Of a stretch of DNA of 64,000 nucleotides, positions 1 through 8,978 are shown piece after piece. The notes beneath the pieces are model-generated. The model did not search any database, was not told where the DNA came from, and was given only the letters and a program-made list of their open reading frames with translations. This DNA comes from Maylandia zebra (lineage: Eukaryota > Chordata > Actinopteri > Cichliformes > Cichlidae), in contig NC_135176.1 of NCBI RefSeq assembly GCF_041146795.1, forward strand, positions 17,743,786-17,807,785, written 5' to 3'. Position 1 is the first letter of the stretch; each line of letters opens with the position of its first letter. A program made the position numbers and the translations under genes.

Positions 1-83
1 ACATCCTATAAAAATTGCACCAAAGCTCCGCTCCAACACATACACACCCTTGCATTTGTTTCCTAAAGGAAGTAAAAGCTGAC

Positions 84-2734
84 CTGGATCCTGAATTCAG
101 CAAGCTGTGACAGGAGGTCCTGAAAAGTCTGCAGGTCTGCAGGAGGCAGTTCAGAAGACAACACTATACCCGCATAGCACCCTGGCATTTCTGCCAAGGA
201 GTCAGGGAACATAAAGATCCCGGAGTTAGCCAGCAGCACTGGGGTGTCTTTTGTCAGTGGGTACATCCAATCGCATACCTGGAAAACACAATGACATTAA
301 AATATGTAGGTGATGAATGTTAAGAGTCCTTGAAATTAGATCCACATCTGCTGTTTATAACAGAAACCTGAAATCTTTAATATGACACAGAGAGTGAGAA
401 ATGACAACATCTGCTGAGTGTTTGTTTCCATGAGGGGGAATATGTCCCATATGCAATTTATTTCATCAAATAACTTCACTGGAAGATATTATAAGATTTG
501 GTTTGAAGGGTTTCCCAAGGATTTGTGCTTTCTTTTTCTCTTTTGAGCATAAAACTGTACTCTCATTTCCAAGTATTTACAATTTCCTCTAGTCTGTTTA
601 TAGACACGTTGTAGGATTTAAGGATTCAGGATTAATGTCACTTCTCAACTGAGGCAAAATACAGACACTTGCTGCATCGTACCACTGGTATGCCGGCTGA
701 TAACATGACCCCTGTGAGGGCACAGGACACTGAACAGCAATACAACAGAAGCGCAGAGTCATCTGTTAATGGGACCATTGTCTTGGCCCAAAACAAAGCA
801 AGGACAGAATACAGGAGCAGCCTACCAGCCTGGTCGGGTGGGAAACAAGAGTCATGGGTTGCAGTGCAGTTTACAGCACAGCATAATACAGGCTTTGTAA
901 AGGTGCCAGAATAGATTGGTATTTTATATAAACTCAATACAAAAGCCATCACACAGAAGGTTGCCAGAAAGCACAAAGTAAAAAGGATATGAATGGATAT
1001 AAAGTAGATAAAATCACACTGTTGCACAGGAAAGATTAAGCAACGAATATCTGCTCTATAGATGAACAAGCTATAATAAGTCTCAAATGAAACAGTCTAG
1101 TTTTCTGTTAAATGAAAACTAGACTGTTATTCATTTAAGAGTCTAATAAATAATAAGCATTTGTACTTCAGCAACCAATTTCATCTGCAACATTGCTGTT
1201 TCAGTGTAACAACAATGATGGGATTGCAAGCTGAGGGTGAAGCATTTGGGCAATCTATCAATTGGTGGCATGATTAAAACTTAATATGTAACTATTTTAA
1301 TATTTTTTTTAAAAAATGTTAAAGGCCTTTTTTCAGAAAAGAAATACATCTAATCCACCATTTGTTGCTAAAAAAAAAAAGGTGTAAGAAATCAGTTAAC
1401 AACACTGCCTTTTTAGCATTCAGTTCCAACATTTTGTAGACACACATACTTATTGTTGAACTAAACATATCCATAAATTGCAGTCTACAAAAAAACTTAA
1501 GACTTTATAATACCATAATTTACTAATAAAAGTGGCACCTTTTAATTTTCTCACACTACATTACTATAAAAAGTAAGTATAAATTACGTAAACCTTGCAT
1601 ATAGCATAAATTATAATATGAAACATGAGTCCCACACTGTCTTGTTCGACTTGTACATAAAAAAATACATTTAAAAGGTGTATTTATTATTGTAGGGAAC
1701 TTCTCTTGTGTTTTAAGTGGTTAAGGAATGTGTCAAAAACACGTCATCATTTGTAAGAGGAACATTTCTTTGACTCAGAGTTATGAAAGGCTTCTCAAAC
1801 AGAAGAAACAATTCCCCTGGGGTCACACCTGCTTGCTCTTCAGGACACACGCCCAAAATAAAAATGCTTTTCTAAAATACACACTCTCACAGGTTAACAT
1901 ACACTTAACAATAAATATACTTACATGTAAAAACACTGCAGGTTTTTCAGCAGGGGAATCCTGCTGACTGTTCACCACAATGATGCGAAGGTAGCCTGGA
2001 GAGGAGAGTGAGCTGACTTGCCCGTTTGGTGCCACAAAAAACAGCTGCACCCCGGAAGGGATGCACAGCAGTTCAGTTCCATTTTCTCCTGCTACTGCTG
2101 CAGTCTGTCTTCCTGGACAAAAGCCACCTTCAACAGGAGCATAAGCCAGGATACGGTGCCCATCTGTGGGCTGTGGTGTGTATGCTGGAGGCTGCTCTGC
2201 TGGACTGGCCATGGCTATAGTTTTTGAAACCACTGCAGGGAGTGTGTCTGGAGCAGGAGGGGTCGCAGGACTGACAGGGACTGTGTTGGGGGTTGGGACA
2301 ATGTTGTGGGTGGTAGCAGGTATGGTGGGGTAGAGATGGTGGACAGAGTTTTGGGGAGGCTGGCCGTTAGGTGCCAGGTCTGGATAAAGTTGGGGAACAG
2401 AAAGATCCTTCAACAGCTGGTCTCTCTGGTTTGCTGTTATAGTAAGCTGAGATGTTTCCAGGTCAGAAAGGTGGTTCTCAATTGTCTTTAAAGTATCCCT
2501 CATCTTCTGTTGAAGCCGCCGGGCTGTGTCCCAGTTCGCTCCCTGCTGCCGCTGCCCTCCAGTGGGAACCTCCAGTCCCTGAGTGAGGTGCAGCCGACCC
2601 TTCCTGTAATACTCGAGGGCCTCGGCTCTTTTCTCTGCCTCTTCAGCAGCCAGTCCACGACTCAAAGAATGAAACGCCAGCTCATACTGGTCCCTGATGA
2701 GCAGTAATTCAGCAGGTTCACCCATTGCCTACCA
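84..2734 (-). CDS. spart: Spartin, 5' part (two coding exons; gene continues past position 1)
   Basis: Spartin is a cytosolic, membrane-associated protein. Family knowledge links it to endosomal trafficking, lipid-droplet turnover, cytokinesis and hereditary spastic paraplegia (SPG20). Coding exon 1 is 1925-2725 (267 codons, ATG at 2725); its acceptor AG sits just upstream of 2734, which leaves a short 5' UTR piece. Exon 2 is 84-278 (65 codons). The junction is phase 0: donor CAT|GTAAGT, acceptor CCAG|GTATGC, then donor CAG|GTCAGC. Visible parts are the N-terminal MIT domain (about residues 8-95, with a conserved GNWD/ARRLQQKM-like helix), a Pro-rich linker with the WW-binding motif PPAY at 179-182, and the block starting IPSGVQLFFVAPNG near 222. 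Exon 2 carries FPDSLAEMPGCYAGIVLSSELP, which is typical of spartin. The C-terminal senescence domain lies outside the window. Identity is secure; the noncoding first exon was not located. Confidence 0.95.
279..1924 (-). other. Spartin intron 1 (coding)
   Basis: This 1.65 kb intron separates the two visible spartin exons, with a GTAAGT donor at 1919-1924 and a CAG acceptor at 279-281. It is AT-rich with several A or T runs. It holds a perfect 15-bp hairpin at 1091-1128. A 143-codon open frame on the minus strand (638-1069) has no recognisable domain and probably arises by chance. I see no other gene. Confidence 0.8.
1091..1128. repeat. Perfect 15-bp inverted repeat (hairpin) in spartin intron
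   Basis: AACAGTCTAGTTTTC at 1091-1105 is followed by an 8-base loop and then its exact reverse complement at 1114-1128. It could be a stem-loop or the remains of a small inverted-repeat element. Confidence 0.8.
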
Positions 2735-3205
2735 CTGAGGAAAGGGCGCAAGAAAACTAGAGAGGAGATAATGAAAGCTTGTTAGCTCTCTTCTGTGTGT
2801 GTATAGTGTATAGTACCTGTTCTAGAAAGAAAATGTAGTCAGTGGCACTAATTCAGATCTTACGTACTCTGTGACAGCAGCGTTTATGAGTTACGTGAGA
2901 AAAATCTCAGCAATGTAACTGTTATTGGCAGCTGTTGCCAGCAGAGAGGTTAAACGGCAGGTTTTACCTGAACAACAAGACCTGCGTGCGAGCTTTCTAA
3001 AGCTTTCCCACACATCACTGGGAGACTACTAGGAAACTGAACTTCAATTACTGCCAAAAAAAAAGAAAATGCTTCAAAGAGTCGTTATTTGAATCTTCAA
3101 GTGTTCTACTGACATTTAGGTTTGAAAATCCCCTCCTCATATCAGTTTTCTCTTAACTCTGCGGCGTCTTCTTGCGCTCCACCAGCCTCGCGCATCAAAG
3201 TAACA
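2735..3205. other. Spartin upstream region or first intron
   Basis: This stretch runs from the acceptor of the first coding exon of spartin to the edge of the foldback element. Its last 70 bases are GC- and CpG-richer (cgtcttcttgcgctcc, then cctcgcgcatc) and might belong to a promoter that the element interrupts. No open frame looks genuine. Confidence 0.4.
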
Positions 3206-3652
3206 GGTGTTGTGCCAAAAAGTGATTGTCTGCCAGAAACTGATTGCCGTCCGCGGGAGCGCGCGCAGCTGCTTAAAGCTGCAGCGCCCGGATTACTTGC
3301 GTTGCCAGCTACTTCCGTGCAACTGATATAACGTGGGGGGGAAAACCCAAACACATTTATGCCTTTGTTATTAGGCAAAGGTATGCATTTATGGAGCTTT
3401 AACGTTTCTTGTAACCGAATTATGACGCTATCAGAAGGTTGCTTTCAGTGTGTAGCGCAGTCACGAATGACTACACGCATCACGATGGAATAATTAATGC
3501 CTACAGGTTTAGTATGTCTACTCTCGTTGTTCATATTTGTTATAAGACTGTCGAATAGTAGTTAAAACAATAAAGACCTATTGTGCCAGTATCACCATGA
3601 CTCTTTCTTGTTTGTGCAGAATAACGACTGAGAACATGGCATTTTAGCGCTA
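3206..3652 (+). repeat. Left terminal domain of foldback element
   Basis: This 447-bp domain is repeated inverted at 7036-7482. It starts with two related boxes, TGCCAAAAAGTGATTG and TGCCAGAAACTGATTG, followed by a CpG-rich stretch (ccgcgggagcgcgcgcagctg). It contains an inward-pointing AATAAA near 3570. It has no coding potential. Confidence 0.8.
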
Positions 3653-5145
3653 CCAAAAAGTGATTGTGGCCTATAACTTGTCACTGAAACAATATTTCTG
3701 CTTCAAACTTGTTGGATATATTCCAGAAGGGTTACATGTGATATATTATATCCCAAAACCTCTCCAAGAACTGCTGAATAACTTGTACAGGAACAATAAC
3801 ACTGATAATATGCCATTTTCAAGCTGCCAAAAAGTGATTGTGGCCTATATCTTGTCACTGAAACAATATTTCTGCTTCAAACTTGCTGCATGTCATTCTG
3901 AAGGGTCCTATGTGACACATTATATCTCAAACAGTCCCTTAGAACTGCTGGATAACCTGTAAAGGAACATTAACTTTGATAATATGCCATTTTCAGCCTG
4001 CCAAAAAGTGATTGTGGCCTATATCTTGTTAATGAAATACTATTTCTGCTTCAAACTTGCTGCATGTCATTCTGAAGGGTCCTATGTGACACATTATATC
4101 CCAAACAGTCCCTTAGAACTGCTGAATAACCATTAAGGGAACGATAAAACTGATAATATGCAATTTCCAACCTGCCAAAAAGTGATTGCCGCCTATATCT
4201 TGTCACTGAAACAATATTTCTGCTTCAAAATTGTTGGATATCCTCCAGAAGGGTTACATGTGATATATTATATCCCAAACAGTCTCCAAGAACTGCTGAA
4301 TAACTTTTCAAATAACATTAATACGATAATATGTCATTTTTGACCTGCCAAAAAGTGATTGTGGACTATAACTTGTCACTGAGATACTATTTCTGCTTCA
4401 AACTTGGTGGATGTCATTCAGAAGGGTCATATGTCAAATATTACATCTCAAACAGTCCCTCAGAACTGCTAAATTACCATTAAGGGAACAATAAAACTGA
4501 CAATATGCAATTTTCAACCTGCCAAAAAGTGATTGTGGCCTATATCTTGTCACTGAAACAATATTTCTGCTTCAAACCTGTTGGGTATCATCCAAAAGGA
4601 TGATATGTGGCACATCATATCCCAAACAGTCTCTAAGAAATGCTGAATAACTTTTAAAGGAACATTAACATTGCTAATATGCCATTTTCAGCCTGCCAAA
4701 AAGTGATTGCCACCTATATCTTGTCACTGAAACAATGTTTCTGCTTCAAAATTTTTGGATATTATCCAGAAGGGTTACATGTGACATATTATATCCCAAA
4801 CACTCTCCAAGAACTGCTGAATAACTTTTAAAGGAACATTAACATTGATAATATGCCATTTTCAGCCTGCCAAAAAGTGATTGCCGCCTATATCTTGTCA
4901 CTGAAATACTATTTCTGCTTCAAACTTGCTGCATGTCATTCAGATGGGTCATATGTCAAATATTATATCTCAAAGAGTCCCTTAGAACTGCTGAATAACT
5001 TGTACAAGAACAATAACACTGATAATATGCAATATTCAAGCTGCCAAAAAGTGATTGTGGACTATAACTTGTCACTGAAACAATATTTCTGCTTCAAACT
5101 TGTTGGATATATTCCAGAAGGGTTACATGTGATATATTATATCTC
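3653..5145 (+). repeat. Left tandem array, nine 174-bp units
   Basis: The box CCAAAAAGTGATTG recurs at 3653, 3827, 4001, 4175, 4348, 4522, 4696, 4870 and 5044, a spacing of 173-174 bp. The ninth unit is truncated near 5145. Units fall into two types, recognisable in the +frame: type A encodes a GY.PEGLHVIYYIP-like phrase and type B a CHSEGSYV-like phrase. Because 174 = 3 x 58, open frames recur with a 58-codon period, but stops interrupt several units, so they are unlikely to be genes. Confidence 0.9.
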
Positions 5146-5815
5146 AGCCCTGCAAGACCAAAAAAACCCCATTTGTTTGTGAAGCATGCTGGTCAGAGGG
5201 TCGCTGTCAATTTTTCAATGTTTTGGAAATGTTTCTTGTTTTGTATCGTTAGAATAGAATAGAATAGAATTCAACTTTATTGTCATTGCACATGCACAGG
5301 TACAGGGCAACGAAATGCAGTCTCCTATAATATTTATTGGTTGTTTATTTGTTTATTAATTCATTAATTTATGTTCGTGTTGCTGTGTGTGTTTCTGTGT
5401 TGTTCACAAGTTCAGCTTTGATTGCAATTTTTTTGTAGGATGATTCAATTATTTTGTGTTTCCTAACATGTTAGCATAGTTACTGTATGCAAAGAATTAA
5501 TATATATGTTGTTCCATGGTTTACTGGTGTTGAGCTTCCGCTATACCCCCTGTTTCTGGTCTATTTGTTAGTTTATTTTAACTGGTGGTTTCTTCTTTAA
5601 TTGGATGTAATTGTTATTTGTTTTTGGTTTTCATTTCAATTAATAAGTGCTGTATTGGAATGACATTTTTATTACCTGACATTTTGTTTTGTCTTTCCTA
5701 TTACTTGGTGTTCCTAATGTGTTTAAGCAGATCTCCTCCCACCTGTTTCCATTTGGCCATTATCCTTTTTTTGTATTATTTTTGAATTACAATATTTTTG
5801 AAATTTGACGTTTTA
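5146..5815. other. Central spacer of foldback element, with a retroelement tail
   Basis: This is non-repeated, T-rich DNA between the two arrays. At about 5250-5320 a minus-strand retroelement 3' end is visible: a TAGAA-repeat tail (gaatagaatagaata), then ttcaactttattgtcattgcacatg and the gcaacgaaatgcag motif common at fish LINE 3' ends. This looks like a later insertion. The rest is low-complexity and has no convincing frame. Confidence 0.6.
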
Positions 5816-7035
5816 TGCACAGGTTGAAAATGACATATTATCAGTATTAATGTTCTTTTAAAAGTTATTCAGCAGCTCTTGGAGAGTGTTTGGGATATAA
5901 TATATCACATGTAACCCTTCTGGAGGATATCCAACAATTTTGAAGCAGAAATATTGTTTCAGTGACAAGATATAGGCGGCAATCACTTTTTGGCAGGTTG
6001 GAAATTGCATATTATCAGTTTTATCGTTCCCTTAATGGTTATTCAGCAGTTCTAAGGGACTGTTTGGGATATAATGTGTCACATAGGACCCTTCAGAATG
6101 ACATGCAGCAAGTTTGAAGCAGAAATAGTATTTCAGTGACAAGATATAGGCCACAATCACTTTTTGGCAGGTTGAAAATGACATATTATCGGTATTAATG
6201 TTATTTTAAAAGTTTTTCAGCAGTTCTTGGAGAGGGTTTGATATATAATATGTCACATAGGACCCTTCTGAATGACATCCACCAAGTTTGAAGCAGAAAC
6301 ATTGTTTCAGTGACAAGATATAGGCCACAATCACTTTTTGGCAGGCTGAAATGGCATATTGTCAGTTTTATTGTTCCCTTAATGGTAATTTAGAAGTTCT
6401 GAGGGACTGTTTGAGATGTAATATTTGACATATGACCCTTCTAAATGACATCCGCCAAGTTTGAAGCAGAAATATTGTTTCAGTGACAAGTTATAGTCCA
6501 CAATCACTTTTTGGCAGGTCAAAAATGACATATTATCGTATTAATGTTATTTGAAAAGTTATTCAGCAGTTCTTGGAGACTGTTTGGGATATAATATATC
6601 ACATGTAACCCTTCTGGAGGATATCCAACAATTTTGAAGCAGAAATATTGTTTCAGTGACAAGATATAGGCGGCAATCACTTTTTGGCAGGTTGGAAATT
6701 GCATATTATCAGTTTTATCGTTCCCTTAATGGTTATTCAGCAGTTCTAAGGGACTGTTTGGGATATAATGTGTCACATAGGACCCTTCAGAATGACATGC
6801 AGCAAGTTTGAAGCAGAAATAGTATTTCATTAACAAGATATAGGCCACAATCACTTTTTGGCAGGCTGAAAATGGCATATTATCAGTGTTATTGTTCCTG
6901 TACAAGTTATTCAGCAGTTCTTGGAGAGGTTTTGGGATACAATATATCACATGTAACCCTTCTGGAATATATCCAACAAGTTTGAAGCAGAAATATTGTT
7001 TCAGTGACAAGTTATAGGCCACAATCACTTTTTGG
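5816..7035 (-). repeat. Right tandem array, seven 174-bp units, inverted
   Basis: These are reverse-complement copies of the same unit, with boxes CAATCACTTTTTGG ending near 5993, 6167, 6340, 6513, 6686, 6860 and 7034. Counting inward, right unit 1 pairs with left unit 1, right 2 with left 3, and right 3 with left 4 (the 61-codon frames at 4158-4343 and 6519-6704 are identical). The right arm therefore lacks the counterpart of left unit 2, and the arms diverge further in. Confidence 0.88.
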
Positions 7036-7482
7036 TAGCGCTAAAATGCCATGTTCTCAGTCGTTATTCTGCACAAACAAGAAAGAGTCATGGTGATACT
7101 GGCACAATAGGTCTTTATTGTTTTAACTACTATTCGACAGTCTTATAACAAATATGAACAACGAGAGTAGACATACTAAACCTGTGGGCATTAATTATTC
7201 CATCGTGATGCGTGTAGTCATTCGTGACTGCGCTACACACTGAAAGCAACCTTCTGATAGCGTCATAATTCGGTTACAAGAAACGTTAAAGCTCCATAAA
7301 TGCATACCTTTGCCTAATAACAAAGGCATAAATGTGTTTGGGTTTTCCCCCCCACGTTATATCAGTTGCACGGAAGTAGCTGGCAACGCAAGTAATCCGG
7401 GCGCTGCAGCTTTAAGCAGCTGCGCGCGCTCCCGCGGACGGCAATCAGTTTCTGGCAGACAATCACTTTTTGGCACAACACC
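7036..7482 (-). repeat. Right terminal domain of foldback element
   Basis: This is the inverted, nearly identical copy of 3206-3652. It ends ...CACTTTTTGGCACAACACC at 7482. Confidence 0.8.
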
Positions 7483-7974
7483 GGGATAGGCGCGAGAAAA
7501 AAAAAACCCCTTCCGGCCAGTCCTTTCAAAGTAAACTCCAAACCGATTGTCCGTCTTTTAACTGTTGTAGATGCCTTGCCAGTCTAAAATCTACGAAACA
7601 TATGTCAGTCCCGTCTGAATGATGATGACGATAAAGCCGTTTAGACCCCCAAATCACGGACTTTTATACATCCTTTAATTATACCTTTAAAAATTAAAGA
7701 TGTCATTTTAAAGATGACAAATTAAAAACGCCGAAAATCCCGGTGTGATATTTAATTTACAATTTAATGCACAATCGTAACGGCGAATATGTAAAGCTAT
7801 CTCATATTCACGTAATATGACATTTGTGCTTTTATTTTGGTAACTTTCTATGTGACCGGAAGTGAATGATGTAACGGTAAACAACTTGATGTGCAAAAGA
7901 GACGGAAGAAAACGGAAAACTAATGCTAACGGAGAAAAGGGAGAGAAGAATATAGTTAAATTGTACAAAAACGA

Positions 7975-8319
7975 ATGGTTCTAGCTACAGTCGACAGGGG
8001 AACAAGGTTTGTAATGTATATGATTTAATTTGAGCAATCTGAAATGCATAATATGTATTATATAGTTTAATAGAAAACGGTTAGACCAGCGTAATGAGCG
8101 GTTAAGATGCTGTTACATGAATAATATGTTAATTGTTTTATTTGTTTGTCTAGCTCTTACGTTGGTTCGTTGTCTGATACACGGCAAGGAATAATAAAGG
8201 TCATTCAACAACCATCAGTTCTGGCCTTCTCAGTTCGACTGGATGCTACAACAATATTTAAACATTGCAATTTAAATGCATTAAGAATTTCATTCAGAAG
8301 AAGAAATAAAACACAGTGA
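7975..8319 (+). CDS. Candidate two-exon small ORF (hypothetical, 65 aa)
   Basis: Joining 7975-8006 to 8154-8319 gives an uninterrupted 66-codon frame that begins MVLATVDRGT and ends RRRNKTQ, then TGA. The junction would use donor AACAAG|GTTTGT and acceptor TTTGTTTGTCTAG|CTC. AATAAA occurs at 8193 and near 8304. CpG and ETS-like bases (ccggaagtg at 7857) lie upstream. It would run divergently from spartin, as the human antisense transcript SPART-AS1 does, but homology is not shown. No domain is recognised, and a frame of this length can arise by chance. The AATAAA followed by a short tail ending gctacaaca could instead be part of an old LTR. Confidence 0.2.
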
Positions 8320-8345
8320 CAAAAACTCTTGTGAAACTATGAACT

Positions 8346-8351
8346 TTTATT
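8346..8351 (-). terminator. ccna1 polyadenylation signal
   Basis: On the minus strand AATAAA lies about 630 bases past the ccna1 stop codon, within ATGAACTTTTCAATAAAAGTT. It is the first canonical signal downstream and defines a 3' UTR of about 8330-8978. That stretch has no other feature. Confidence 0.55.
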
Positions 8352-8978
8352 GAAAAGTTCATACTATCTAAAAACATTTTTCAATCAGTCATAATACATA
8401 ATTCTAGTAAACTACCACTAAATACTACCTTCCAAAACTTTTTCCATTGCCACCATGTACATATAAAAAGTGGCTTTTAGTTCACTTTTACATTAACTGC
8501 GCAGAATGGTGCCTTAGTTCAGGCTTAAAAGGCGGTTTGTTTTAATGCAAATCATTTTCTGTGTTAACATAAATCTTGCGGTTTGTGTTTGCAAGTATGT
8601 ATTGCACATGTACAAGTGCTGTAGAAAAAAAAAAGTTAATAAAAGTTTAAAAAGCACACACTGCAAATATATACAAATGTAAAAAGCAAATATTCTGCAT
8701 GAAAAGACAATAGTGTGTGATGCAGGAAACCTTCTGAGGTAACCACTTCTACGGCATCTTACCAGAAAACAGACATTTTCATGCAAAACAACTCGAAAAA
8801 TATCAGACATGGCTTATTATTGCAGATATCTGGATCATCTGGACAGGTTATTTTCATCTGCATAAATTTAAAAAAAAAAAGTCCAGATCGGCTTATATGA
8901 ATAGTCTTGGCAGCAAATGCCACTTTGCTTGCTTGTTTTGTTCTTCATTTCATTGTGTCAGATGGGTGTAGCAGTGAG

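Larger units (their letters stand above)
3206..7482. mobile_element. 4.3 kb foldback-type element with long arms built from 174-bp tandem repeats
   Basis: The stretch begins GGTGTTGTGCCAAAAAGTG and ends with the reverse complement. The outer ~447 bp of the two arms (3206-3652 and 7036-7482) match almost base for base; I noticed one substitution, near 3502 versus 7188. Each terminal domain leads into head-to-tail 174-bp repeats, nine in the left arm and seven inverted in the right, with a ~670 bp non-repeated spacer (about 5146-5815). No transposase, integrase or reverse transcriptase frame is present, so it is non-autonomous. Long terminal inverted repeats made of tandem subrepeats are the defining shape of Foldback/Galileo-type DNA elements; assignment to a superfamily is not possible from here. 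No clear target-site duplication is visible. A short CTCGCGC stretch lies just outside both ends, so the true ends could be slightly further out. Confidence 0.8.

Noticed and set aside
638..1069. 143-codon minus-strand frame in a spartin intron
   Set aside because: No domain, no splice context, and a composition typical of chance frames. It lies inside a well-defined intron.
3653..5145. Array resembling a CRISPR or a repeat-protein gene
   Set aside because: The units are 174 bp, lack unique spacers and are in a vertebrate genome. The 58-codon frames are broken by stops in several units and exist because 174 is divisible by three.
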